Shown here piece by piece: positions 27,611 to 36,668 of a stretch of 64,000 bases of DNA (the stretch's first letter is position 1; every line of letters starts with the position of its first letter). The notes under the pieces are model-generated. The model worked only from the letters and a program-made list of their open reading frames with translations. It was not told the DNA's origin and ran no database searches. Source of the stretch: CAZNOG01 sp964574635 (lineage in GTDB: Bacteria > Bacteroidota > Bacteroidia > Flavobacteriales_D > Cryomorphaceae); assembly GCA_964574635.1 (NCBI GenBank), contig CAZNOG010000007.1, forward strand, positions 96,380-160,379, given 5' to 3'. Made by a program: the position numbers and the translations under genes.

Positions 27611-29248
27611 TCAATTGGTCGTATTGGATTCCTCTGCTTCCACGCCCACGTGGAGGGCGGCTTTTACGAAGGCGATGAAGAGTGGGTGAGGGGTCGCGAC
27701 CGTGCTTTTGTACTCCGGGTGAAACTGCACTCCAACGAACCACGGGTGGTCGGCGAGCTCCACGATTTCCACCAGGTCGGTGTCGGGGTTTACCCCCGTG
27801 GCCAGCATACCTGCGGCGTGGAGGTCTTCGCGGTATGCGTTGTTCAATTCGTATCGGTGGCGGTGGCGTTCGGAGATGATTGGTTTTCCATAGATCTCCC
27901 ACGCCAGGGAATCGGGGGTGATGTGGCAGGAGTATGCACCCAACCGCATGGTGCCGCCTTTGTCTTCCACTTGTTTTTGCGATTCCATGAGGTCGATCAC
28001 GGGGTGGGGGGTGCCGGGTTCGATTTCGGCCGTGTGTGCGCCTTCGAGACCCAACACGTTGCGCGCATATTCAATCACGGCGCACTGCATGCCGAGGCAA
28101 ATGCCCAAAAAGGGTATCCGGTTTTCCCGCGCGTAGCGCACGGCGGTGATTTTTCCTTCGATGCCGCGCTCACCGAATCCGGGCGCCACCAGCACTGCCC
28201 CCAATCCGGCGAGTTGGGAAGCCACATTTTCGGGCGTGATGTTCTCGCTGTGAATCCATCGGAGGTCGACGCTCACTTCGTTGGCGGCGCCGGCGTGGAT
28301 CAGGGACTCCACGATGGATTTGTACGAGTCTTTGAGTTCGATGTATTTGCCCACCAAGCCGATTTTGACTTCCGCTTTGGGGTTTTTGTGTCGCTTGAGG
28401 AAGTTTCGCCAGTGGTCCAAATCGGCGTGGCCTTCGTAGGGCATGTTCATGTGTTCCAGCACCTCCTTGTCCAATTGCTCGTATTCCATCATCAGCGGCA
28501 CGTCGTAAATGGTTTCCGCGTCGATGGATTGGATGACGGCGCTTTCGGCCACGTTGCAGAATTTGGCGATTTTCTGTTTCAAGTCGTGGGTGAGGTCGTG
28601 CTCGGTTCGGCACACCAGGATGTCGGGTTGTACCCCGAGCTCCAGCAAGGCTTTAACGCTGTGTTGCGTGGGTTTGGTTTTGAGTTCGCCGGCAGCGGCC
28701 AAATAGGGCACCAGCGTGAGGTGAATGACCACCGAGTTTTTCCCCAATTCCCATTTCAATTGTCTCACGGCCTCGATATATGGAAGGGATTCGATATCGC
28801 CCACCGTGCCGCCGATTTCGGTGATCACGAAGTCGTAATCGCCGGTATTGCCGAGCAATTTGATGCAGCGGATGATTTCGTCGGTGATGTGCGGCACCAC
28901 TTGCACGGTTTTGCCGAGGTAGTCGCCCCGTCTTTCACGGTTGATCACGTTTTGGTACACGCGCCCGGTGGTGACGTTGTTCGCTTGGGATGTGCGTACG
29001 TTCAAAAACCTTTCGTAGTGGCCCAGGTCGAGATCCGTTTCGGCACCGTCTTCCGTCACGTAGCACTCGCCGTGCTCGTATGGGTTCAGCGTGCCGGGAT
29101 CGATGTTGATGTACGGATCGAGTTTTTGAATGGTGACCGAATAGCCCCGGCCTTGAAGAAGTTTGGCCAGGGATGCTGAAACGATCCCTTTGCCCAATGA
29201 AGAGGTGACCCCGCCGGTTACGAAAACATATTTGGTTTTTTGGCCCAT
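27611..29248 (-). CDS. pyrG: CTP synthase (glutamine hydrolysing)
   Basis: PyrG makes CTP from UTP using ATP and glutamine-derived ammonia. The 545-residue enzyme has the synthetase domain first: KYVFVTGGVTSSLGKGI, then DPYINIDPGTLNPYEHGECYV. The class I glutamine amidotransferase domain follows, with the nucleophile in GICLGMQC (Cys near 384) and the His-Glu pair in VQFHPEYKS. Length and all catalytic blocks are normal. A TACCTTTG box lies 36 nt upstream. yidC follows on the same strand. Confidence 0.97.
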   Translation of the reverse strand: MGQKTKYVFVTGGVTSSLGKGIVSASLAKLLQGRGYSVTIQKLDPYINIDPGTLNPYEHGECYVTEDGAETDLDLGHYERFLNVRTSQANNVTTGRVYQNVINRERRGDYLGKTVQVVPHITDEIIRCIKLLGNTGDYDFVITEIGGTVGDIESLPYIEAVRQLKWELGKNSVVIHLTLVPYLAAAGELKTKPTQHSVKALLELGVQPDILVCRTEHDLTHDLKQKIAKFCNVAESAVIQSIDAETIYDVPLMMEYEQLDKEVLEHMNMPYEGHADLDHWRNFLKRHKNPKAEVKIGLVGKYIELKDSYKSIVESLIHAGAANEVSVDLRWIHSENITPENVASQLAGLGAVLVAPGFGERGIEGKITAVRYARENRIPFLGICLGMQCAVIEYARNVLGLEGAHTAEIEPGTPHPVIDLMESQKQVEDKGGTMRLGAYSCHITPDSLAWEIYGKPIISERHRHRYELNNAYREDLHAAGMLATGVNPDTDLVEIVELADHPWFVGVQFHPEYKSTVATPHPLFIAFVKAALHVGVEAEESNTTN

Positions 29249-29283
29249 GATCCCAAAAAATTAAGAAGTGTAACTACGGGAAA

Positions 29284-29291
29284 CAAAGGTA
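29284..29291 (-). promoter_or_regulatory. -7 element for pyrG
   Basis: TACCTTTG on the minus strand fits TAnnTTTG, 36 nt before the pyrG start. No -33 TTG is visible at the expected spacing. Confidence 0.45.
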
Positions 29292-29388
29292 CGAAAATAC
29301 CCCGTCGCCGACCCGTCGGTTTTCGATTTTCGACTGAACGGCGTCGGTGTGGGTTTACGGCTTGGAAGCCATCGACAACAAGGGCCCG

Positions 29389-29418
29389 CCACCGGCGGGT
29401 TGCTCCCGCCGCCGGTGG
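29389..29418 (-). terminator. GC-rich hairpin after the UvrD-type helicase gene
   Basis: CCACCGGCGGG (29389-29399) pairs with CCCGCCGCCGGTGG (29405-29418), leaving a 3-nt bulge, nine nt after the helicase stop. There is no T-run, so it may be a terminator or an mRNA-stabilising hairpin. Confidence 0.4.
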
Positions 29419-29426
29419 GGCTTGGC

Positions 29427-31742
29427 TCAATCGAGGACTTTCAGTTTGGCGAATTTCAGCAAGATCTGCTTTTGACCTACGGCCGCGAAAAACACCGTGG
29501 CTTTTTCGTTGGGGTGGTCGCCTGTGACGGAAAGTACTTTGCCTTTGCCGAATGTTTCGTGCTCCACGCGGATGCCGGCCAGGATGGTGCCGGGGGCGTG
29601 GACTTCGCCGGTGAACGCCGGTTTTTCGTCGATGCGTTTGAGGTGGGCGGGAACCGAAGTCGCGGTTTTTTGGGACGTCTGCGACGGAGTCGGACGGGGC
29701 GACGACTTTCTTGCCGATCCGAGTCCCGACCAAGGCCGGGAATCGAATTCCATGGGCATTTCCCGAGGACTTTCACGCAGATCGGAGGGCATATCGAGGT
29801 AGCGCGCGTCCAGCTCGTCGATGAAACGGCTCGGTTCGCAGTAATTGAGGGTGCCGTATCTGTATCTGCTGGTGGCGAAGGTCAGGGTGGCTTTTTGCTC
29901 CGCCCTCGTCAGCGCCACGTAAAACAACCTCCGCTCTTCTTCCAATTCGCTGCGTTCCAGAAGGGCCATTTGCGAAGGGAACAGGTTTTCTTCCAGTCCG
30001 ACGATGTACACGCGCGGAAATTCCAGCCCTTTGGAGGCGTGGATGGTCATGAGCTGCACTTTGTCGTCGTCATCGTCTTGTTGGTCCGCATCGGTGAGAA
30101 GGGCCACGTCCACCAGAAAATCCCCCAGCGTCGGTCGGTCGCTGTCTTCCGCAGAGGTGCCGCTTTCGGTGAATTCCTTGATACCGTTCAGCAATTCCTG
30201 GATGTTTTCGAATCGGCTCAACCCTTCGGGACTTTTGTCCGCATAGAGTTCGCCCAGCAATCCCGTGTGTTTGGCGATGTGCTCGGCGAGTTCGTACGCG
30301 GGTTGGCTATCGAGTTGGGCAGAGAAGCTCCGCATCATGTCGACGAAGTTGTTGAGTTTGGCTCTGGCACCCGAGTTTACGGGCAGGTCGTCACCGTGGG
30401 TGTACATTGCCTCCCAGAGGCTCACCTGCTTTTCCGCCGCGTGGATGGTAAGCCTTTCCATGGTGGTTTTTCCGATGCCGCGGGCGGGGTAGTTGATCAC
30501 GCGCTTCAGGGCTTCTTCATCGTTGGGGTTGGCCGTGAGGCGGTAGTACGCCAAGAGGTCCTTGATTTCCTTGCGCTGATAGAAAGACAGGCCGCCGTAT
30601 ATGCGGTAGGGGATGTTGACCTTTCGAAGCGCTTCCTCCATGGCGCGGCTCTGGCTGTTGGTGCGGTAGAGTATGGCGAAGCTCTTGTTGTCGAGTTGGT
30701 GGTTGTTCTTGTCTTCGAAGATGTCGTGGGCCACGAACAAGCCCTCCTCGTTGTCGGACAGTGTGCGCACCACGCGGATGATTTCCCCTTCGTCGTTGTC
30801 GGTCCACACCGTCTTTTTGATCTGATCCCGGTTTTTGCCGATCACGCTGTTGGCGGCACCCACGATGGTCTTGGTAGACCGGTAATTCTGTTCGAGCTTG
30901 AAGAGTTTGTAATCGGGATAGTCTTTCCGGAAGTTGAGGATGTTTTGGATGTTGGCCCCGCGGAAACCGTAAATGCTTTGGGCGTCGTCGCCCACCACGC
31001 AGATGTTTTCGTTCAGCGCGGCGAGTTTTTTCACGATGAGGTATTGGCTGTAGTTGGTGTCCTGGTACTCGTCCACCAGCAGGTATTTGAATTTGTGCTG
31101 GTATTTGTGCAGCACTTCCGGAAAATTTTTCAGCAGCACGTTGGTTTTATACAGCAGGTCGTCGAAGTCCATGGCGTCCGCTTTGAACAATCGGCGGTTG
31201 TATTCGAGGTAGATGTCCACCACGTGTTTGCGTCCGGAAGTCTCGTCGTCGGCCATGATCTCCGGGTGTTCCCGGTAAGCCTTGGGCGAGATCAGGTTGT
31301 TTTTCGCGGCGGAGATGCGGTTTTGGACGAAGCTGACCTTGTACAGTTTGTCGTCCAGGCCCATTTCCTTGATGATGCTTTTGATCAGGCTTTTGCTGTC
31401 GGCCGTGTCGTAGATGGTGAATCGGGGCGTGTGGTTGAGCTTCTCCGCTTCCACGCGAAGAATGCGGGCGAACACGCTGTGGAAGGTGCCCATCCAGATA
31501 TTCCGCGCCTCTCCCGGGTCGACGAGTTCGGCGATCCGTTCCTTCATCTCCCGCGCGGCTTTGTTGGTAAAGGTGAGGGCCAGTATGCTGAAGGGATCCA
31601 CTCCCTTGTTTATAAGGTGTACGATGCGGTACGTGAGTACCCGCGTTTTGCCCGAGCCTGCGCCCGCGATCACCATGGAGGGGCCCTCGGTGTATTCCAC
31701 GGCGGCGCGCTGGGGTCCGTTCAATTTCTTCAAATAATCCAT
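29427..31742 (-). CDS. UvrD/PcrA-type ATP-dependent DNA helicase
   Basis: The 3'-5' superfamily 1A helicase acts in excision repair and in clearing protein from DNA. The 771-residue protein has all the helicase motifs: AGAGSGKT (27-33), ALTFTNKAAREMKERI, VDEYQDTNYSQY, VVGDDAQSIYGFRGA, LEQNYRST, MTIHASKGLEF and VALTRAEQ. A C-terminal PcrA-like tail contains GTILAGIRVEHETFGKGKVL, a Tudor-like fold. I start at ATG 31742 (MDYLKKLNGPQRAAVEY) because an ATG at 31760 would place a TACTTTTG promoter box inside the coding region. Confidence 0.94.
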   Translation of the reverse strand: MDYLKKLNGPQRAAVEYTEGPSMVIAGAGSGKTRVLTYRIVHLINKGVDPFSILALTFTNKAAREMKERIAELVDPGEARNIWMGTFHSVFARILRVEAEKLNHTPRFTIYDTADSKSLIKSIIKEMGLDDKLYKVSFVQNRISAAKNNLISPKAYREHPEIMADDETSGRKHVVDIYLEYNRRLFKADAMDFDDLLYKTNVLLKNFPEVLHKYQHKFKYLLVDEYQDTNYSQYLIVKKLAALNENICVVGDDAQSIYGFRGANIQNILNFRKDYPDYKLFKLEQNYRSTKTIVGAANSVIGKNRDQIKKTVWTDNDEGEIIRVVRTLSDNEEGLFVAHDIFEDKNNHQLDNKSFAILYRTNSQSRAMEEALRKVNIPYRIYGGLSFYQRKEIKDLLAYYRLTANPNDEEALKRVINYPARGIGKTTMERLTIHAAEKQVSLWEAMYTHGDDLPVNSGARAKLNNFVDMMRSFSAQLDSQPAYELAEHIAKHTGLLGELYADKSPEGLSRFENIQELLNGIKEFTESGTSAEDSDRPTLGDFLVDVALLTDADQQDDDDDKVQLMTIHASKGLEFPRVYIVGLEENLFPSQMALLERSELEEERRLFYVALTRAEQKATLTFATSRYRYGTLNYCEPSRFIDELDARYLDMPSDLRESPREMPMEFDSRPWSGLGSARKSSPRPTPSQTSQKTATSVPAHLKRIDEKPAFTGEVHAPGTILAGIRVEHETFGKGKVLSVTGDHPNEKATVFFAAVGQKQILLKFAKLKVLD

Positions 31743-31836
31743 CCCCACAAAAGTACACATTTACGCGTGTCGCCCGCCTCCATTTTCTACCGCCGTCCCC
31801 TCCCGGGGCCGGCCAAGCAGGGGTTGGATACGGGGC

Positions 31837-31871
31837 AAAAGAAAGCCGCCCCGTCGCGAGGACGGGGCGGC
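31837..31871 (-). terminator. Rho-independent terminator of the lipoprotein gene
   Basis: On the minus strand GCCGCCCCGTC (31871-31861) and GACGGGGCGGC (31855-31845) form a perfect 11-bp GC-rich stem with a 5-nt loop, followed by TTTCTTTT. It is 57 nt after the lipoprotein stop and 95 nt before the helicase start. Confidence 0.85.
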
Positions 31872-31928
31872 TCATTGTGCTCAGTTAGACGTAAGGATCG
31901 CAATTGGGTAAAAACCCGATAGGGGACA

Positions 31929-32765
31929 TCAGTTTTTGTACTCCCCGTTGATCACTACGGAAGTTCCTTCGCTCGTCGAGGTCACCTCTGCTTCCTGAAC
32001 GTTCAGGATGTAGTAGTTGCCGTCGAAGCGAACACCCAACACGTCGTTGTAGGTTCCGCTCTGCTCCACCGATACACCTGTGTACTGATCGATGGCCGTT
32101 GCGTCTTCGATGGCGTTGGCCAAGTCTTCAACGGTGTCGATGTCCACCCAAGTGCTGTTTTGCAGTTGCACCAATTTGGTGGCTTCGCTCAGGGTGACGA
32201 TGGCCGAGGTGGCCGAGTTGCTCGTCCATTTCAGACCGAACTGATCCAGACCGATTCCGGGGTTGCCGCCTACTCGCGACCACTCGAAAGCTTGGGGTTG
32301 GGAAAGTTCCGTGGTGGAAGACATTACCTCTACGTCGAAAGTCACGTCGCGTCGGCGACCCGCCTCGTCGATGATGGAGAACGTGTACGTCGTCAGTCCC
32401 AAGTTCACTCCCGCCGCGGTGAAAGCCACCGTATCGATGTAAATCTCGTCGTACGCGTCGTCGATTTCGTAAGGAAAGGTATTGCCGTCGTAGCTGGTGG
32501 GTATGGGGGTTTGGGAATTCGCGCCGGAGGTGGTTATTTCGAACGTTTTCAGATCGTTGTCGCCTCGTCGGGCATCCCATGCGAATTCGAGGGTCTCGCC
32601 TTGCGCGATAACCATTTCACCGCCGGTGTTGCCGGTATTGGTTTCCACTACCGAGAAGGAAGGTCGGACGGGTGCGGGATCATCGTCGTCATCGTCGCTG
32701 CACGAGGTCATAAACAACAGGGAAACTCCCATGAGACCCAAAGTAAAGAGATTTCGCTTTTTCAT
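31929..32765 (-). CDS. Exported lipoprotein, hypothetical
   Basis: The 278-residue protein begins MKKRNLFTLG and has a lipobox LLFMTSC followed by six Asp and PAPVRPSF. That is a typical Bacteroidota lipoprotein with an acidic segment after the lipidated Cys, often a surface-export signal in this phylum. The mature part is beta-rich, with TTYTFSIIDEAGRRRDVTFDV suggesting an Ig-like fold. The C-terminal half has GVRFDGNYYILNVQEAEV. I do not recognise a function. The start is the ATG at 32765; the upstream in-frame extension lacks a signal peptide. It has its own promoter box and terminator, so it is monocistronic. Confidence 0.82.
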   Translation of the reverse strand: MKKRNLFTLGLMGVSLLFMTSCSDDDDDDPAPVRPSFSVVETNTGNTGGEMVIAQGETLEFAWDARRGDNDLKTFEITTSGANSQTPIPTSYDGNTFPYEIDDAYDEIYIDTVAFTAAGVNLGLTTYTFSIIDEAGRRRDVTFDVEVMSSTTELSQPQAFEWSRVGGNPGIGLDQFGLKWTSNSATSAIVTLSEATKLVQLQNSTWVDIDTVEDLANAIEDATAIDQYTGVSVEQSGTYNDVLGVRFDGNYYILNVQEAEVTSTSEGTSVVINGEYKN

Positions 32766-32864
32766 TGTAGAGCGGATTTTAATAGGATTTTGAGTGATTG
32801 TTTTGTGCTTGATCCGGACAAGACGGATAGCTTCCCACTCGATCCGGATTTCGCATTTGCCGGG

Positions 32865-32872
32865 CAAAAGTA
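32865..32872 (-). promoter_or_regulatory. -7 element for the lipoprotein gene
   Basis: TACTTTTG on the minus strand fits TAnnTTTG and implies a 5' untranslated region of about 95 nt. The -33 region is weak (TTTC). Confidence 0.45.
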
Positions 32873-33140
32873 CTGCCGGTGTTCGGATATTCCGAAAGTT
32901 TTGAGGTTTTTTGGGTTTTTGTGGGTTGTTATTCAGATCGTTATTCCGCGCAATGAGCACGGGTGGCTCGTGGGGAAGATCGGCGGGGGTGTGGAAAAAG
33001 TGTGGAGGTTTTGCCCTGTTCCTTTGGATTTATGCCACAGTCGTGGTGAGGTGAATGCCTTACTATTAAGGTAGGTGTTCGCAAGAGGTTAGGCTTGCCT
33101 GCGCGAGGCCGAAGATTCGATACCCGGCGGGCGAGGGGCC

Positions 33141-33240
33141 GGGGAGCGCCGGCGGCGAGAGCGACCGGCAGGAAGCTCCTCGTTCGCCTTGCGCACCCCT
33201 GCCGCTTGCACGGCGGAGTATCGTTCGTAGGCCGACCCTG
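33141..33240 (+). repeat. Structured intergenic element, copy 3 (diverged)
   Basis: Four 4-bp helices stack with small internal loops: GGGG/CCCC, GCGC/GCGC, GGCG/CGCC and CGAG/CTCG. They cover 33141-33159 and 33179-33199. The loop keeps the family ends AGCGA and AGCTC but has a different middle. Exactly 27 nt after the hairpin comes GTAGGCCGACCCTG (33227-33240), the same spacing as copy 1. It lies in the 807-nt gap between the divergent lipoprotein gene and rpsL. Apart from this element and the two promoters I see nothing else in that gap. Confidence 0.55.
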
Positions 33241-33473
33241 CGGAAGGGGGATTTTTCAACAACGGTGGATGGGATGTGCCGTGGAGTCGCACCGTGGATG
33301 GATCGCAGGGACGCGCCCTGAAAATGAAAAAGGAAGGACCGGGAGGGGTGAATTTCCGGGCGTTGGGAGAATTTGGTGAGGGTGGGGAGGTGCGAAAAAG
33401 AAAAGCCGGGCGAAAATATGGGTGGTCCGGTGGGAACCGGGTCTGCGATCGGGAAAAATATTGTCCACATCTG

Positions 33474-33503
33474 TTGGTTTATTCTTTAATTCTCGTACAT
33501 TTG
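33474..33503 (+). promoter_or_regulatory. Promoter of the ribosomal protein superoperon
   Basis: TTG (33474-33476), a 19-nt spacer and TACATTTG (33496-33503) match the consensus. The spacer is AT-rich. The leader to rpsL is about 60 nt. No other strong promoter was found before carA. Confidence 0.8.
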
Positions 33504-33572
33504 CACCCCCAATAATCCGACGGGGAAACATAAAACTGTGCTAAAAGTCGGAAAAAGAGCAATTTTGAAGAT

Positions 33573-33947
33573 ATGCCAACCATACAGCAATTAGTACGCA
33601 AGGGAAGGTCGAGTAAACCGAAAACCAGCAAGTCAGCCGCGCTGACGTCTTGTCCTCAAAGGCGAGGCGTGTGCACGCGCGTGTACACCACCACACCGAA
33701 GAAGCCGAACTCGGCGATGCGGAAAGTGGCCCGTGTGCGTTTGACCAACGGGAAGGAGGTGAACGCATACATCGGCGGTGAGGGGCACAACTTGCAGGAG
33801 CACAGCATCGTGTTGGTGCGCGGTGGTCGTGTGAAGGACTTGCCCGGTGTGCGTTACCACATCGTACGGGGTGCGTTGGACACCGCCGGGGTGGATGGCC
33901 GCACTCAGCGTCGTTCGAAGTATGGAACCAAAAAGCCCAAGAAGTAA
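33573..33947 (+). CDS. rpsL: 30S ribosomal protein S12
   Basis: S12 lies at the decoding centre of the small subunit. The 124-residue protein is full length and highly conserved. Lys43 in TTTPKKPNSAMRK and Lys88-Asp89 in RGGRVKDLPG are both present, so the common streptomycin-resistance positions are wild type. Asp89 is the usual methylthiolation site. It is the first gene of the superoperon, about 60 nt after the predicted transcription start and 15 nt before rpsG. Confidence 0.98.
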   Translation: MPTIQQLVRKGRSSKPKTSKSAALTSCPQRRGVCTRVYTTTPKKPNSAMRKVARVRLTNGKEVNAYIGGEGHNLQEHSIVLVRGGRVKDLPGVRYHIVRGALDTAGVDGRTQRRSKYGTKKPKK

Positions 33948-33962
33948 CCGGGATTTACGATC

Positions 33963-34430
33963 ATGAGAAGGAAAACAGCCAAAAAGCGCATTACGCTTCC
34001 CGACCCCAAGTTCAACGACGTGTTGGTGACGAAATTCGTCAACAACATGATGCTCAAAGGAAAGAAGAACCTCTCTTACAGCATTTTTTACGATGCGATC
34101 GCCATAGTGGACGAGAAGAGCGAGGAGCCGGGCATCGAAGTATGGAAGAAAGCATTGAGCAACGTAACCCCTGCGGTAGAGGTGAAAAGCCGCCGCGTGG
34201 GTGGAGCCACTTTCCAAATTCCCCAACCCGTGCGCGACAGCCGCCGGCTGTCCATGGCCATGAAATGGTTGATCGGATACTCGCGCAAGCGCAACGAAAA
34301 ATCGATGAGCCGGCGATTGGCCAATGAGATCATGGCCGCCGCAAACGGCGAAGGCGCGGCCTTCAAGAAAAAAGAAGATACTCACCGGATGGCCGAGGCG
34401 AACCGCGCGTTCTCTCACTTCCGGTTCTGA
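33963..34430 (+). CDS. rpsG: 30S ribosomal protein S7
   Basis: S7 nucleates assembly of the 16S rRNA head and contacts the E-site tRNA. At 155 residues it has the normal length. It opens MRRKTAKKRITLPDPKFNDVLVTKFVN and includes the basic RRVGGATFQIPQPVRDSRR. The C-terminus ends MAEANRAFSHFRF. It sits 15 nt after rpsL. The 104-nt gap to fusA is the largest in this part of the operon. Confidence 0.98.
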   Translation: MRRKTAKKRITLPDPKFNDVLVTKFVNNMMLKGKKNLSYSIFYDAIAIVDEKSEEPGIEVWKKALSNVTPAVEVKSRRVGGATFQIPQPVRDSRRLSMAMKWLIGYSRKRNEKSMSRRLANEIMAAANGEGAAFKKKEDTHRMAEANRAFSHFRF

Positions 34431-34534
34431 CGAACCCCCAAGCACAGGGCACGAACAGAAGACTGAACTTACATTAATTATTGCGAAAGCAGCACAATTC
34501 CAACGAGGAAAACCGAACAAAGACCGATTGACCA

Positions 34535-36646
34535 ATGGCGAAAAGAGATCTGGCATATACGCGAAACATAGGAATCGCCGCACACATCGACGCGGGGAAA
34601 ACCACCACCACGGAGCGGATACTTTACTACGGAGGTATCTCCCACAAACTGGGTGAAACCCACGAAGGGTCCGCGACCATGGACTGGATGGAGCAAGAGC
34701 AGGAGAGAGGTATCACCATCACTTCCGCCGCCACCACCCTGAACTGGACGTACCGCGACAAGGTGTACCACGTCAACATTATCGACACTCCCGGTCACGT
34801 GGACTTTACCGTAGAGGTAAACCGATCGCTGCGCGTGTTGGACGGCTTGGTGTTTTTGTTCTCCGCGGTAGACGGTGTGGAACCCCAGTCGGAGACGAAC
34901 TGGCGACTGGCCAACAACTACAACGTTCCCCGCATCGGATTCGTGAATAAGATGGACCGCCAAGGAGCCGATTTCCTCGGGGTGTGCCAACAAGTTCGCG
35001 ACATGCTCGGCAGCCACGCCGTGGCGCTCCAGCTCCCCATCGGGATGGAAGACGACTTCCGTGGCGTAGTGGATTTGATCAACTTCCGCGGAATCATCTG
35101 GCACGAAGAAGACTTGGGAATGACTTTCGAAGAAGTGCCCGTGCCCGAAGACATGATGGAAGAAGCGCGGGAGCACCGCGAGAAGCTTCTCGAAGCCGTG
35201 GCGGAGTTCGACGACACGTTGATGGAAAAATTCTTCGAAGATTCGGAATCGCTGACCGAGCGCGAAATTTTGGACGCGCTTCGCGAAGCGACCATCGCCA
35301 ACAAGGTGGTGCCCATGATGTGCGGGTCTTCGTTCAAAAACAAAGGAGTTCAGGCCATGCTCGACATGGTGATGGAGCTCCTGCCGGCACCCACCGACGT
35401 GGAAGCCATTTCGGGCACCAACCCCGATACCGGTAAGGAAGAGTACCGCAAGCCCTCCACTTCGGAGCCGTTTGCCGGTTTGGCGTTCAAAATCGCCACC
35501 GACCCCTTCGTGGGTCGACTGTGCTTCACCCGCGCATACTCGGGTGTATTGCCTTCGGGTTCTTACGTGTTGAACACGCGTACCGGCAAGAAAGAAAGAA
35601 TTTCGCGCATCTTCCAGATGCACGCCAACAAGCAGAATCAGATCGACAGCTTGGGTGCGGGCGACATCGCCGCTTTGATCGGATTCAAAGACATCAAAAC
35701 CGGCGACACCCTTTGCGACGAGAAGCACCCCATCGTATTGGAGTCCATGGACTTCCCCGATCCGGTAATCGGATTGGCGGTAGAGCCCAAGACGCAAGCC
35801 GACTTGGACAAGCTGGGCAACGCCCTTTCCAAACTTTCCGAAGAAGACCCGACCTTCCGCGTGGAGTCCGATCCCGAAACCGGGCAGACGATCATCAGCG
35901 GAATGGGAGAGCTTCACTTGGATGTATTGGTGGACCGACTGAGGCGAGAGTTCAAGGTGGAAGTAAACCAAGGTGCGCCCCAGGTAACTTACAAAGAGGC
36001 GATCACCGCGCCCGTAGAGCACCGCGAGGTGTACAAGAAGCAGACGGGAGGTCGCGGTAAGTTCGCCGACATCGTGGTGACCATCGGTCCGATCGACGAT
36101 CCGGAAAAATCCGGTTTGGAGTTCGTGAACGAGATCAAAGGAGGAAACATCCCCAAAGAGTTCATCCCCTCGGTAGAGAAAGGCTTCAAAGACGCCATGA
36201 AGAACGGGGTGTTGGCGGGATACCAGATGGACAGTTTGAAGGTCGTATTGCGCGACGGTTCATTTCACGCGGTAGACTCCGACCAGTTGTCGTTCGAATT
36301 GGCCGCCAAAGCCGCATTCCGCACCGCGATACCCAAGGCGAAGCCGGTATTGTTGGAGCCGATCATGAAGTTGGAAGTATTGACCCCCGAAGAAAACATG
36401 GGGGATATCGTGGGCGACTTGAACCGCCGTCGAGGAATCATCGAAGGCATGGGCGACCGCGCCGGATCGAAGGTAGTTCGCGCCAAGGTGCCCCTTTCGG
36501 AGATGTTCGGATACGTGACTCAATTGCGTACGATCTCTTCGGGCCGCGCCACGTCGACCATGGAATTTTCACACTTTGAGGAAGCGCCGAAAAACGTTGC
36601 CGACGAAGTGATTGCCAAAGTAAAAGGCAAAAAATTAGAAGCCTAA
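34535..36646 (+). CDS. fusA: Elongation factor G
   Basis: EF-G is the GTPase that drives ribosomal translocation. The 703-residue protein has five domains. G-motifs are AHIDAGKTT (17-25), the switch II DTPGHVDFTVEV, and NKMDRQGADF. Later blocks include the domain IV loop region GGRGKFADIVV and the C-terminal MFGYVTQLRTISSGRA. It follows rpsL and rpsG as in the str operon, but tuf does not come next; rpsJ follows after 22 nt and fuses the str and S10 operons. Confidence 0.97.
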   Translation: MAKRDLAYTRNIGIAAHIDAGKTTTTERILYYGGISHKLGETHEGSATMDWMEQEQERGITITSAATTLNWTYRDKVYHVNIIDTPGHVDFTVEVNRSLRVLDGLVFLFSAVDGVEPQSETNWRLANNYNVPRIGFVNKMDRQGADFLGVCQQVRDMLGSHAVALQLPIGMEDDFRGVVDLINFRGIIWHEEDLGMTFEEVPVPEDMMEEAREHREKLLEAVAEFDDTLMEKFFEDSESLTEREILDALREATIANKVVPMMCGSSFKNKGVQAMLDMVMELLPAPTDVEAISGTNPDTGKEEYRKPSTSEPFAGLAFKIATDPFVGRLCFTRAYSGVLPSGSYVLNTRTGKKERISRIFQMHANKQNQIDSLGAGDIAALIGFKDIKTGDTLCDEKHPIVLESMDFPDPVIGLAVEPKTQADLDKLGNALSKLSEEDPTFRVESDPETGQTIISGMGELHLDVLVDRLRREFKVEVNQGAPQVTYKEAITAPVEHREVYKKQTGGRGKFADIVVTIGPIDDPEKSGLEFVNEIKGGNIPKEFIPSVEKGFKDAMKNGVLAGYQMDSLKVVLRDGSFHAVDSDQLSFELAAKAAFRTAIPKAKPVLLEPIMKLEVLTPEENMGDIVGDLNRRRGIIEGMGDRAGSKVVRAKVPLSEMFGYVTQLRTISSGRATSTMEFSHFEEAPKNVADEVIAKVKGKKLEA

Positions 36647-36668
36647 TTCACCCTCACGGAACAGAACG

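Noticed and set aside
33095..33379. Short open frames in the gap before rpsL, and similar ones at 24.9 kb
   Set aside because: They lie over the structured hairpin element, have Arg/Pro/Ala-rich sequence without family features, and no start signals.
33496..33560. Riboswitch or S10-type leader before rpsL
   Set aside because: The leader is only about 60 nt, with no stable hairpin or known motif.
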